Positions 1-12,200 of a stretch of 64,000 nt of DNA are shown here, piece after piece; position 1 is the stretch's first letter, and each line of letters opens with the position of its first letter. The notes below the pieces were generated by a model. That model was not told the DNA's origin and searched no databases. It saw only the letters and a list, made by a program, of their open reading frames with translations. A program made the translations under genes and the position numbers. The stretch comes from Lithospermum erythrorhizon. Taxonomy: Eukaryota; Streptophyta; Magnoliopsida; Boraginales; Boraginaceae. The DNA is taken from assembly GCA_019722365.1 (NCBI GenBank), contig JADFUC010001814.1, positions 31,339 to 95,338 on the forward strand. Direction: 5' to 3'.

Positions 1-121
1 GATGCTGACAAAAGAAAAGGCTGGTTTTTCAACAAGAGCACCTCACAACGACTCAAGGAAAAACAAGTGAGCCGCAGCCACAAGAAATAGCAAGTAATCA
101 CGAAAACTAAGCTACGTCTCG

Positions 122-2455
122 CTGTAACGACGCGGAGTCGGCCGCCTTTGGTGGTCATTTATAATCACGAACACCCGAGTCAATGCTTGATGGGCCATTC
201 AGTTTAAAAATTCGCGTTTTTATCCAAAATTTTTGATTTACAATTAAAATTCTAGAAAAGCGATTTTAAAATTCCTGATCCGTCGAGTGATATCAACTTG
301 ACGACTCCCGTATATCTGGCGTATCTGAAAAGGCGATAATGCCGGCAAGGCTACAACTAGAAGTAAATACCATTATCCTAAATATAAAAATAATTGCCAG
401 CCGAGGCTAAAGTACGAAAATGAAATACAACAATCGAAGCGGTTGACAATACAAATGCTTGAGGCGTGAGGATCTCGGCCACCCGATCTTCGCTTTAGCC
501 ACTCGGAATATAAACTCAAACTGACCTCCCATTTGAGCGCCAGCATCAGCATACAAATAAAATGCCGCCCAAATGCGAATAGGGGTATAAGCGAAGCCTA
601 GTAGAAAACTTAACGCAAGAATTGAAACTTAAGCCATACGAAGCAGAATGATGATAGATATAGTAGTCAAATATGAATAAATATGCTTATAAACCTAGGA
701 CTACCTAATAAGCCATATCATAAAATTCCAAAAGAAGGTCTCGGGCATAACATGTCGAATATAATACAAGGATCTCAATAAGGCACCACAGTCACCGAGA
801 ATAAAATCACGGACTCTTAGACTATAGGCTACAGTCGTAGACCATCTATCTCGTATCTCCTTGTTATACTGACCTCTTGTCTTGCGTATGCTCGTCAGTC
901 TACTGCTTGAGAATGGCCCAATCGCTAATCGCGCTCGTATACCATAGTATAAGGCCAACGCCAACTATGCAGCATAAAGAGGTCATAGACAATCGCATTT
1001 CTTATACCCGAAGTATAAGGCCAAACCGCCTTATACCGAAGTATAAGACTAAACCGCGCTTATGCGAAGTATAAGGCGATAGCATCCTTTATTATCACAG
1101 AGGAAGGGCGATCGCTTCCTTTAATCATCCCAGTATAGGGTCATATCCTAATACTTCAAGTCACACCGAAAGTCACGCTTAACTCAACAGCGCTTCAATG
1201 ACTAAGTACTCTATTCCCCAGCCAATATCCATGTGGCGGCTAAAACTTCACCATGATCAAAATCAATCAGAGACGCGGCAGAATACCCGAAATTCTGAAG
1301 TGCCCGTAAAGGCCGCGGAACCTGGTAAGCCAGGCCACGAGAACACAAGAAGCGTAAGTTGAGAGTTCAAGCTATTACTTACCTCAAGCAAATCTTGACG
1401 CCCGCAATCTGTCCAATCATATCGTAAGCTCGCACAAATGAATCACACATAATCATACAGCAATGACATGTATACTATTCTCGTATAATCATTACCTTGA
1501 CATGTTTCATACAATTTAAAGTAAGTACGTAATGTAGCACCCGTGAGATAAAGGTACTACTTTATGCTACTTCTACAAAATCCTCGCTTAAAATCACAAT
1601 CAACGTGCTTGCCCACACCGCGTCAGCGCTAACAAAAGCATGGAAAGTACGATCAAAACCTACTCTTATACTTAGTTACAGAGATCACATTACCAACTCT
1701 AAATTGGGCGATTGCTAAATGGTCTAAAGCGACGAATAAGACAACGAAATAACAACCCGTCGGATACAACCCAATCGGCCCCTGCAAAATTTCCACACTT
1801 GCTCATTTGCGTTTCGAATCAACTTATAAGTTATGCTTATGCCAACACCAGTCCATAAATAAGAACATATACTCTAAATGCAAATTCTTCTTTCAGCTTT
1901 TGATCACACTGCCGATCTAACCCCTCTGACGATTATAAATCACAATTCTAAGCTTCGCCTTCTGATAAGGTGCGAAATTAACCCTGCATTTAAAAACTTA
2001 TAAAAGTCAAACATCAAAGTCAACTAACCTAGAAAGAATCAACCCTATCACGTAAACACCAAACTGACATCTTAAATCATGAATTAACTAGTTATAGTAT
2101 TCATCGTACTACCCATAACAAATTTAGAAACCTGATTAAATTCCAATTTGCAAAAGTCAACAAAGTCAAATATCAAAATCAACAACTCCAACCGTACCTG
2201 GGTGGCGGAAAAGATAAAAATATTTGGTAACCAACGAGGATCTTAACAATCAGCGAAGTGATGAAATGGAGGAAAAAGTTTGCTTTGTTTGGGGTTGGAA
2301 ATGAGGTCTCGGCGAAAGTCCACAAGAAGAAGGAGAAGATTGTGTTGTGTTGTTTGTCAAGGATGGATGAGAATAGAAAGCTTGATCACAAGTTTAGAAA
2401 GAATCATGTGGGAGTTTATTGCCCACTAAGCAGTCAGTTAACAACCAAACAATGA
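122..2455 (-). mobile_element. Ty3/gypsy (chromovirus-type) LTR, minus strand, 5' side of window
   Basis: The left edge reads TGTAACGACGCGGAGTCGG, close to the reverse complement of the 3' end of the LTR at 6839-9269 (both carry GTCGGCCGCCT and a similar run after it), so this is an LTR of the same group read on the minus strand. Inside are a short tandem array at about 960-1110 and, near 2000-2200, repeated AAGTCAAC motifs, the reverse complement of the GTTGACTTT motifs in the plus-strand LTRs. Bases 105-121 resemble a decayed primer binding site (compare CTAAGCTCGGATACCA, the reverse complement of the site at 9273). The right boundary is not clear; bases 2258-2455 hold an open frame of 65 codons matching nothing I know. 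Bases 1-121 would be the adjoining internal region, mostly outside the window. Confidence 0.6.
960..1110. repeat. Short tandem array inside the minus-strand LTR
   Basis: About four to five imperfect copies of a unit of roughly 30 bp containing GAAGTATAAGGC, for example near 1010, 1040 and 1070. Each unit has TATA-like palindromic ends (CTTATAC and GTATAAG). It sits in the part of the LTR where related LTRs in this window carry other, unrelated arrays. Confidence 0.6.
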
Positions 2456-3111
2456 TAGAACTTATTTCGAATTATCGGCTACTACTACTAAATCATAAAT
2501 GTAATTCGGCTCAGATAAATTATACGAATTAATATTATTATCGAAGTGTCGAATGGGTTATTACATATATATACTCGTTATCTAATATCTTTGGTAGATA
2601 TATACTTTTTCTTTTACATGTACTTTCCAGTAGATACATTTTTTCAAAGCGTATATGAATTCTGTTTTTAAAGCATAGAGTACATATGTACTTTGAATAA
2701 TTTTAAATACTTTATATTGCTACAATAAAATATTTTCAGAGTATATATGTATTCAATGTCAAGTATCTTTTGAGTACATATATACTTTTAACACGTATAC
2801 GTTATTAGACATATTTTGGTATAGATATATTTTAATAAATTTAAACACTTTCGGTTCCTTGACTTAGTATTATTTGGGTATGTATGCACCCAGATATGCA
2901 CGATTTTGTAGTTTTAATCTACTTAAGTACATTAACCTAACATAATAGAGTGCGGATCTACTACGATTACTAGATATTCGAAATTCAAACCTAGAACTTC
3001 GCATATTTAAGAGTATTTTTCTACTAATTATGTGTAAATAGTGTCGAATATATTATAAAATATACTATATTGTGTTTAAAATCAAAAATATTTTTCTAAA
3101 TCGAAACACCG
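2456..3111. other. AT-rich stretch with palindromic AGTACATATGTACT-like motifs
   Basis: No gene is seen. Between about 2560 and 2830 the sequence repeatedly returns to variants of GAGTACATATGTACTTT (about 2598, 2688, 2740 and 2773), each nearly palindromic, separated by AT-rich spacers of 30-55 bp. It lies directly left of the Athila-like element's left LTR. The copies are too degenerate to call a satellite. Confidence 0.4.
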
Positions 3112-4214
3112 TGATTAGTTGATATTTATCATAGTTTTAGGATAATTTTGGTATTTATTTTCGTAGTTTGATTGTTTGGTTGTTTAATTGACAAATATCG
3201 TTTATTATGTGATTCGGTCTTTTTATTATTATTTGGGAAAAATGTGCTAATTTAGGCATTAAAAGGACTGGAAGAAGTCAAGTCCAAGTCATGTTATTTA
3301 TTATTGAGAATAGAGCCAAAGGATAGGATAAATTTAAAAAAGAAAGAAGTTTAATAAAAGCAGAACAAAAGGACCAAAGGCTTAACTTTACAATTCATGC
3401 TTGATGACCAAGGAAAGCAACTAATTGGACATTCAGTTATGGGCTACTCGCATAATCGGCTGACAGCGAGATTTTCATTATACTCTTTATGCAGTCGTTT
3501 GTTGAAGAGAATTGCTAGTATTTTTTACCACTATTCATACTACAGTTAATTTATGCTTCGGGAATATTATTTATGGTTTATTCGGTATAGGTAACAGCTA
3601 AATTTATTATTACCGTAGATTTTGATGTAGCACAACAATAGTATTTTACATCAGTTTTGGATATATTATTTATGCACTAGTATTAATCATTGAACTTAAT
3701 TTGATTCGATTGTTTTAGAATGCGGCGATTCTTTATATGAGAATCCCTGAATATTATGTAGTCCTCGATCCGAAAGGAAGGCATAATAGATCACTTGATT
3801 AGTTAATTAGTAAGTTGTTATACGGAAGTGTGCAACATACTAATTGGTTCTAATAGATTTACTTGAGCTTCAGGTTTCTAGTATTATTAATTTAAACATG
3901 GATATTAATTAAGTGGAAATACTCGTCGACAGTAGTGAGCGGTATGCGAACTAGCAATCGGATCCTAGTGATAATTACATTATTTGGGTAAAACTACTAG
4001 GTAGGTGAAATGGAAGTACCTCAAGTAATCCTTTTAATCCATAAATTTATCTATTTTTCCATTATTAGTTTAATTAGTTTATCACAATCAATTTCAGTCT
4101 TCATTTTCATTTACAATTACAAGTAATTTAAGTGAACAAGTTCTCCGGTGGATTCGACCCTTACTTGAGCACTATACTACTACACTCTTGCGAGGAATAT
4201 AATTTGTTTTATCA
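3112..4214 (+). repeat. Left LTR of the Athila-like element
   Basis: About 1.1 kb, starting TGATTAGTTGATATTTATC and ending GTTTTATCA. It aligns along its length with 21958-23112; shared blocks include GACAAATATC near 3190 and 22033, AAGAAGTCAAGTCCAAGTCA, and TTGTTATACGGAAGTGTG near 3816 and 22679. Confidence 0.8.
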
Positions 4215-4216
4215 AA

Positions 4217-4245
4217 TTTCTAGCCCCGTTGCTCGGGGGATTTGA
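4217..4245 (+). other. Primer binding site, tRNA-Asp type
   Basis: Immediately after the left LTR comes TTTCTAGCCCCGTTGCTCGG. The usual Athila-group site, complementary to the 3' end of tRNA-Asp, is TGGCGCCGTTGCCGGGGA; the copy here keeps the CCGTTGC core with several changes. Its place 2 bp after an LTR end supports the call. Confidence 0.6.
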
Positions 4246-4559
4246 TTTTACTTAAATTGTTAGTAGTTGTTTTATTGTTTTTGGTGCTTGATCATTTTAG
4301 AGTTGTTATTCAGGATATAATATGAAGTGTGGATTCATTTGGGTCTGATTTGTTACTCTTGAGCGAAGAATATCGTCGACTTTGGAAGGAAGAGGTGCCA
4401 AGGATTCACAGTTCTAATGATGGCAATCCGTAAAATAAGAAGGCAGGATGAAGGATTGGTCGTTTGCCGGGATATTGATCCTTACTCTTTGCGTCGTTTT
4501 GGATGATGCAACTAAAAACTATTGAAGAGTTTCCACTTCCACAATTTGTCAACTTTTCA

Positions 4560-4853
4560 TGGGATTGTAATTGAAGACCCATTGACCTTGGATGGTTTGA
4601 ATAATGGTGGATCGTCCTTGACGATGAAGCCAGCGCATGAATCTTTAAGTCTTCCGTATATAAGTTGAATTATGCAGCTCATAGATGGTTTTTATCTAGA
4701 CCATCTCAGTCTATTCACACATGGAAGGAGATGCATGAGAAGTTTGTGATAAAATTTTATACATATGCAAAGAGTGCATCAATGAGGAAGCAAATTTCCA
4801 ACTTTATTGAGGATGATTGTAATAACTTGTCCCGAAAATTTAAAATATAAGTA
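4560..4853 (+). pseudogene. gag fragment (Retrotrans_gag domain), truncated
   Basis: The open stretch from 4665 reads LNYAAHRWFLSRPSQSIHTW, then an EMHEKF...KFYTYAKSASMRKQISNF block ending DDCNNLSRKFKI before a stop at 4851. This is the pattern of the plant gypsy gag domain (A..W...LP..SI.TW.E....F..KF.P..K....R.EI..F.Q...E.L..A..R.K). Upstream frames are shifted, and only this core is readable. Downstream the frame runs into unrelated LTR sequence at about 4860, so the nucleocapsid half is lost here. The protein would have packaged element RNA; this copy cannot. Confidence 0.7.
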
Positions 4854-4859
4854 AATGCC

Positions 4860-6435
4860 CAGTGTGAAATGGCTGAGTTGTTAAATTAATTAACGTAAGT
4901 TGGACCCACTTTATGTTCATAGAGTATAAATGTTAATGTTTGGAAGTTAGTTGTCGAGATAAGTTAAACGAGAGGTATCGATTGAATTTAAAGCGATCGG
5001 GTTTTCGCGCGTAAAATAATTTGGTCACTGTTCACCACACAAACCAAAAAGGTCAAAAATTAAAAATCCATCTCCTTTAACCCCAATAGTGAGCTCCCTC
5101 CCCCTTGGATTTTCTTTTTCGTTTCTTCCTAAATGCTTTACAGAGCTTTGGCTCTAAATTTCTTGGAGAGTTTTCCTACGTAATGCTTCTTGAATCAAGG
5201 TAAGAAAGTTGTAATCTTTTTAGTATTTCTTGAGTTATGAGAATGTTGACTTTTGTAATTTGGGTTGACTTACAGTTTTGGGGTTTAAAATGGTATAAAT
5301 TATCGTAGCTTAGATTATGGTATGGAAGTGATAACGCTCGATTTATGGAAGGTTGAAATGTGTTGAGATGGATAGTTGACTTTTGTTGACTCTTTGTAAA
5401 AGTTGACCTTATTAGTCTAATTACATGAGTGTATAATTGATGTTTTAAACAAGGTGTATAAGTCTCTAATCGTTCAAATACTAAGAGATGAGGAAGTTAT
5501 GGACCCTTTGACTTTCGTTGACTTTTATAGAATTTGGAGTTAGACATGTTTGATAGATATTAAATACATAGAAGTTATACTTTTGGAAGAAATAGGATGT
5601 TTGGAGCTTAGGTTGACTTTTCAAAGACGAGTTGACTTTTTGAAGAAAATGTACATATGTAAGGTATGTTGTTGGAGATTAATAGTTGTTTTTGGAGTAA
5701 ATTTAGTTGTTTTGAGAGTTAAGTTTGGGTTTTTATAATATTGGAGGTATTATATTTGAAATTGAGATTATATAATTAGTATAGTATTTGGGTTTTTAGG
5801 TTAAAGTTATTTATATATGGATAAAATAGTTAGAGAAAATGATCTTTAGGTTGATTAAATTGGTTTAAAATATTAGTATTTTGCAGTTAAGGTGTTGGCC
5901 GATTATGGGATTTAATTAGGATAGTTGGTAATTATTTTAATTGTCATTGAAACATAATTAGTAATCTATATGCCAAGTTGTCAATTTTTAACTAAAATGG
6001 GTTGAAAAGTTAGGAATTGAATTAAGATAAGGCTTAAAATTGTAGTGAGTAGTAATTGTATTTTTGGTGTTTTTGATTAGGCGGGCATTAGGAAAGACAC
6101 TTTCAGTTGATTAGGCGAGGCATTGTTATTTCTAGGCAAGGTGAGTACTAATCTCCATTGATTTTATTTATCGACTTTGTATATGTATATGTTATTATAC
6201 TTTTTGGTTGTCTTGAGGATATGTTCCCTTTATTACTTCTGTTGTAGGAGATGATGTGTGGACCATGATAGTTATATATTGTTGTTGATTGTGTGCCTTG
6301 GCAGGTTGTATTTTCATTTTGTAATTGATGATTTGGTATTTTTGGTTGGAAGTTTTTATTTCACTTGTGTTTGGGTCGTGTCTATGATTTCTTGAGTCAT
6401 ATATGTGTTTTGAGGAGTTGTTGATATATGTGTGG
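4860..6435 (+). mobile_element. Gypsy (chromovirus-type) LTR fragment, plus strand
   Basis: It shares the ordered landmarks of the better preserved LTRs at 6839 and 13682: a GGTAAGAAA motif (5197), then AAAGTTGAC/GTTGACTTT repeats (5240-5640), then a splice-donor-like GGTGAGTAC before AATCTC (about 6140). It stops at 6435, where a minus-strand LTR end begins (TGTAACGACCCGCCC). The downstream third, including the usual minisatellite zone, is absent. Confidence 0.55.
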
Positions 6436-6838
6436 TGTAACGACCCGCCCACGAGGTTAGAATCATTCAAATCACGGACACGGAGTCTGTCGATGGATAT
6501 TTCAGTTTATTTAAAGAAACCTATTAAAGAGATAACTTGATAACACAAAATGTACGAAAAACGGTTTTTAAGAAAATAATTCATCGTGGTATTTCTTAAC
6601 CCACAGCAGCACTTGCATATATATATGCAACAACCTGACAAAGTATAAAATGGCAACATCATACAGACTAAAATCCCAAAATAGAAATATACATCAGAAC
6701 TACAATCAAAAAAAACGGGGCCCGAAGGCGTGAGGATCTGACCGCCCCGTCTTTATCTCGGCCCGATCACGAGCGAATCGAAGCAGTGATGTACAACACA
6801 ATGAACTTTTGTACAAATTAAATTCATATAGAATAGGG
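6436..6838 (-). mobile_element. Gypsy LTR end fragment, minus strand
   Basis: It starts TGTAACGACC, the reverse complement of a gypsy LTR 3' terminus, and runs about 400 bp before the plus-strand LTR at 6839. It may be the left part of a minus-strand LTR split by insertion of the 6839-16123 element, with 16124-17750 as the right part; I could not confirm a shared target duplication (TAGGG left, GGTGT right). Confidence 0.5.
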
Positions 6839-9269
6839 TGTATATGATAACCGTTCCGTATTAATATGAAATAGTATACTAGTTGCTTTCGGTGGAGTAT
6901 TTAGAATAAATTTTGAAGTTGAATCGTTGGAGATACGACGAATCGATCGGTTGGTAATGCGTTTCGGTATTTAAGATTTTAAAGTTGTAATCGAATGGTA
7001 TAATACTATTTGGGGGATTAGAAGTTAAATTTATATTTGAGTTGTGTTGTTAAATCGAGAGGCGAGAATGGCGCCAGAAACCGAGCGAAAGTGAAATTCT
7101 TGAATATTTTGGCACGGACCCACGGGACAGCACATCATATCTTCTCATCATTTCCACCACTGACTTCATTTTTCTTAACAACGCTGCTCTTAGGGCGAAA
7201 TGGTCGTCCCTCAAATTTTCTTCCGTTTCTCTGCCGATTGTAGCCTAAAATCGAGAGCGAACTTGTGAATCATCTATAAATGCATCCTCATCCCATAGGT
7301 AAGAAAATCGAATCTTGGGATATTCTTGAGTTTTAAAGAGTTGACTTTCCTTGGATTTGGTTGACTTTTAGATCTTCAATTTATTATGGTATAGAAATGT
7401 TATCTGGGTATCGGTGAGGGGATTAGCAATGATTTTGAGTAGTTATTGGGGTTAGAAAGTAGTGTAAGTGTTATGTTGACTTTTATTGACTTTTCTTAAA
7501 TTGACATTAAATGGTAATATGAGGTTAAAGGACTTTAATATAGTTGTTTTGGGTATAGAATTATTGGTTTGGATATGGATAGGTAGAATTTTAGTTGAGA
7601 AAGTTTGGGAAAGTTCGTATAGCTTTTCGTGATTGAATTGGAGGTTGTATTTAATGGATTAATTAGTTGTCAATTGATTGTTGGATTGATTAGAATGTGC
7701 TTGAAGTGTTGTTGTTGGGGTAATAATGTAATGACCGAATATTGAAAATGTAGTTATGTTGGAATGTTAGAAGAATATCGATGCTTGGGGATAGGATGAT
7801 TGCTTAGAGTTGTAAATTGAATCATTGAGGCGTGGTATAACACTTTCGGGATATATAGATGTTAAGAGTTTATTCTGAGATGTATTATAATAATATAAAT
7901 TCTTTGAATAGGAGTTGAGCACGGATCACAGCATGAGGATTCTTTGAGAGTTATGATTACTACTTTTGGGCTCGAGGTATTCAATCTCACGATGGGGACC
8001 CCTTTCATATATATTATGTTATATATTTTTTTGTATGTGTTATCTTGGATTATTCGATATGTGTGTGTGTGATTATGATTGATACTATGTGTAAACTTTG
8101 ATTTATGATTAAATGCGATGAAATAATTGATTTTTGGGTTATATTATGAGATAATTGAGATTATAGATTTCTTATCATGCGTGTGTGATTATGATTTATA
8201 TCATGGGGATAGTTGTGAATATGATTCATGTTATGAGATTTTATTATTGGTGTGTCTTTGTGTGTGGGCGTGTCTTGATGTGTTTGATTGCTGTGTGTTA
8301 CTTACTTGGGCAGTGGTGACCCAAGCAGGAGTTTGGTGTGGTGTGCATATTGTGTGGGTTGCCCGTGGATTCGGGAGGTTTGGTGTGATATGCACATTGA
8401 GGGTGTAGCCTCGGTCGGGAGGATGGAGGTGGAGGCCTCGTCGTTATGTGGAGGTGGATTCTCGTATGTGTATTATTTGGAGGTGGATTCCTCGTGGTAG
8501 TAGCGTATTTGGAGGTGGATTCACCGTGTGTGTGTGTATTATTTGGAGGTTTAGTTCTCGTATTATTGTATTATTTGGAGGTGTATTCCTCATTTGATGC
8601 CTTTATTGTCTTTGGCTTGTTTCCACTTGAATGAATATCGTTATTTATGACGATAGTACCAGTGTATAGTTTATGTACCTTCATTATAAGAGGATTACAT
8701 GTGAGTTGGACTATTATTCATTGTGTGGCTTTGGTTGATGTATAAGCATATATTATTTATATAAGTATGAATGTATGTAGGGGACGAAATACGTGGTATT
8801 TGTATTCCTTTCGAACAATAGGCCGGCTCCATTTTTCTACATGGGCGGGCGTTTTATACTGAGTTCTAGAGGTTGATGGAGGTTGTTGAGAAGTTGCATT
8901 GATAGAGGCTGCAGTTGAAGATCTTAGGTGCGGCGGTGGTGGCATATGAAATCCTCATCAGTCATTTCACTGTTGTCGATTTATGTTGTTAGACTTGGGT
9001 ATTGTATTTCGTTAGAGATGCGGTTGTCATACTTTCCTATGTTGTATTTTGGATTCTTGTGTATCTTTGAGTTGTATAAGTAAGGTGAATTTGTATTACG
9101 TTTTCGTTGTTTTATTGTATATGTTGTTAGTTCATGCTGATGGGCCAAAGTGTATTTTATTATTAATGTCAAATAGAAGTCTTTTTATGTTGTCGTCCAT
9201 CGATCAGTGACTACGGTGTCACCGGGTTGTTATTGTAATCTCAGGCGGCCGACTGGGGTAGTCGTTACA
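6839..9269 (+). repeat. Left LTR of the 6839-16123 element
   Basis: Landmarks in order: CGTTGGAGATACGACGAATC (about 6927), GGTAAGAAA (7299), GTTGACTTT motifs (7340-7490), TTGAGAGTTATGATTAC (about 7945), a CTCGAGGTATTC block before AATCTCACG (about 7972), a minisatellite (about 8446-8610), AATACGTGGTATTTGTATTC (about 8787), GCGGCGGTGGTGG (about 8930), ATTAATGTCAAAT (9162), and the terminus GTCGTTACA. It aligns throughout with 13682-16123. Confidence 0.8.
8446..8610 (+). repeat. LTR minisatellite, left copy
   Basis: Five or so imperfect units built on TATTATTTGGAGGTGGATTC, each followed by CTCGTRTGTG-like spacer, about 35-45 bp per unit. The same array, with different copy order and small changes, recurs in the right LTR at 15294-15440. 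Confidence 0.75.
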
Positions 9270-9272
9270 ATT

Positions 9273-9288
9273 TGGTATCCGAGCTTAG
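9273..9288 (+). other. Primer binding site, tRNA-iMet type
   Basis: TGGTATCCGAGCTTAG begins 3 bp after the left LTR terminus GTTACA. It matches the plant initiator-tRNA-Met primer site TGGTATCAGAGC except at one base. The position fixes the LTR end and the plus orientation. Confidence 0.75.
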
Positions 9289-12200
9289 GTTTGAGTTTTA
9301 CGTGGTGTCACATTGTGGTTGTATTACTTTAGGGCATAGATGATTAGTGGTGGTCGATTATTCGACTCTTAACGTAGATGCAATTTCTCTTCTTTTAAGT
9401 TGATCGTTGATTTGTTGAGATGCCACGGAAAGATTTTAGGTGACTAGCGTGTGAACACCCCGGTAGGGAAAGTTGAGATGGATGGTATTTATTGTTACAA
9501 GGCGACATAGGGTTCGAGGCGGTTTAGTAAATTTGATGAATACGCTTGATGATGTTTATGGATTGGGGTTTCACGTTGAAGTTGGGTAGATTTTATTTTC
9601 ACTTTGGGATACTTGAGTAGTTATAGGGATGTGAACTCGAGAGGCGAGAAAAGTTTAGGAATTGAGACATTAAGATATGGATGAGTGGTTGGAATTTTGT
9701 TGGGAGAGATACAAAAGATGTTGGGAAAAGAAATGTAATATTCGGAGTTGGAGTTGTTGAGTGGTTGAGGTGTTATGTAAATCTAAGAGTATTAAAGGGT
9801 AATACGGTGATTGTGGTATAAGATTGTTGATTCTTAGATGGGTGAGATTCATCGGTGCGCCCTAAAATAAGCAGGTGGAAAGTATTTGGTGATAGTATGA
9901 TAGTTGGACAGAGTGTTAGGGTAGAGAGGATTAATTTAGTTGGCGTGTCGGGGATGGGCCACTTTCGTGAAGATGAAATTGAGTTAATGAATCTTGTTGT
10001 CCATTCTTAAGGGTATGAATATGAGAGGCAGAAGAGAAGATGTAAATGTCGTAATAGGTTGATATTGGTCTATTTCGATGGATACTAAGGGAGTGAGGAT
10101 AAGGCTGAAATGGGAATTTTTTTCCGTAAAAGCATTATTCTGATTGGCTGATTGTGCGAGGTTGTAGTCATCTAGATGTATTGGAATATGTTGTTCTGTC
10201 GAAATATTGGAAAAAAAAGTGGTATTGGTGGAATTAAGTATCCCCGAGTACTCTATTAGTTGTTATGAAGTTGGATTTAATGGCCCGAGCAGTTGGGATA
10301 AAGATAGATATTTTAGTTGATTTTCATTTGAAGTTTATGTTGCTTAAGTTGTGAATTATTTGCTTGGAGAATAAAGTGGAGAAAAAAAAAAGAAAAATTT
10401 TGGGACTGCGAAATAAAAGATGTTTAGTAGTACTTTCTGATAATAAGGCTATTTAGATGGGAACGAGGAAAAAAATCGATGATTGGGGTAGTAAGTCGAG
10501 GAAGGAAGAATTATTGCGAGGAGAAAATTAGTTGATATCTGGGTTAATTGGGACTTAGAAGGAATTACCGAGATACGATGGAAGGTGTGACCTCTGTGAA
10601 CAACACATTAAAGTATGAGGAGACTGGAGTAAGGTTGTTTGAAGTGTGTTATGTATCCAAGTCGGGTCTGAAACTATTCTTTCCCGAAATGATAAAAGCG
10701 ATGGGCCCGGATGTTTCTTGTTGAATAATTTTATGAAATAAGGATCTTAGCGGAATCTTGATATATTATTTAAAGGCGATGATCAATAGAAATTTGGGAA
10801 TTACGAACATGATTGGGGATTAGGTCGAAGAAGCTTGAATTTTGATGGTTAATCTATGATGAGATTGTGTATAATCATGTGATGAAGCGTGAAGCACGAA
10901 ATAGAACCATGGGAAAGGTATGATATGTGGGTATATGTTATCTTTGGTATAGGATACGTGGAGTTATATGACTATATGAGAAAAAGAAAAGAAAGTATGA
11001 GATTAAGATATAAATTTGCTAATAATAGTTGGAACATCAAAGATTTACTTAATGGTGCAATTTGGTTGTCCGAGTAGTCAAGGAAAAGACATGAGAAAGG
11101 AATGATGATTTCTTCGAAGACTTGAATATATTGTATGCAATTATGGTTAAGAGACGCGAATAGATGGTTGAGAAGGTTAAAGGTTAAATGAATCAAAGGG
11201 TACGGATTTCATTTCTTTGTCAGGAATAGAGCACTACGACATTTAAGATGATAAGGGGAGTAAAATGTTTGGATATCATATTGGTTACAAGATAAGTGAT
11301 AACTGATTGTGTTCCGATTCAAAGGTTGAGGATAAATTTTTTAAGGATGAGTTGAGGGTATAAGCGGAATTCGTAAGTGCCAAGATTTGAAATGACTCTC
11401 GGAGAAAGTTGGACTATGATGAGGAAATCGGTGCAGAATTAGCCTTGGAATACTCCAGTGAATATTGGGATCTCCCTCATGAAAAATATGATGGTTAATG
11501 TCGGGTCATAAATGAATTTTTTTTTGTTTAAGGGAATAACATGATGGAAGCCAATGATGGTGATCACACGTAATGTTAGTTCTAAGGATTTGAATTAATG
11601 GACTGCGAGGTGTGATGAGGTTGACAAATTCGAAGAAGGAATGATGGAGTATTAACAAGTGTGGTAGAATATATCGTGTTCTTGCGCATAATTCGGGGAG
11701 CATAGTTATGAGAATGAGCTCGTCGTGGTGGTATCTTTGTGAGACTTGGTAGTTTTGAGGTCTGTGGCTTGAGAATAATTGGTATCATGAGGAGGAAAGA
11801 AAGAGGTCGTTAACCCGTAACTTTCACAGGGATCTTGAAAAAAAAATTTATACTTATGATTCTGGATGATGGATTTGGAGAAATGCTTAATAAGAATAAT
11901 AATTGAATTATTCTGAGAATAGATACACAAGTTTTCTGTAAGGTTGAATCATTATGTGAAGTGTGGTATAAAGTTGATGTGGAGCAATTATAAGAATCTG
12001 TGGATTTGGTAATGAGTCGTGGAGGGCGTGAGTCGAGATGTTAAGCGTGGTTGTGGGTGTTAATAATAAAGCGAGGTCGGATGTCAATTAGAATACAACG
12101 GTGGAATTCATGAATTGAGACCAAATATTTTGTCTTATGTGTTGATTATAAAGGCTTATGGGAGTAGTGACTATTGTATGAGGGTATAAGGCGTATTGAA

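Noticed and set aside
960..1110. CRISPR-like array
   Set aside because: Short imperfect tandem units without unique spacers, inside a plant LTR.
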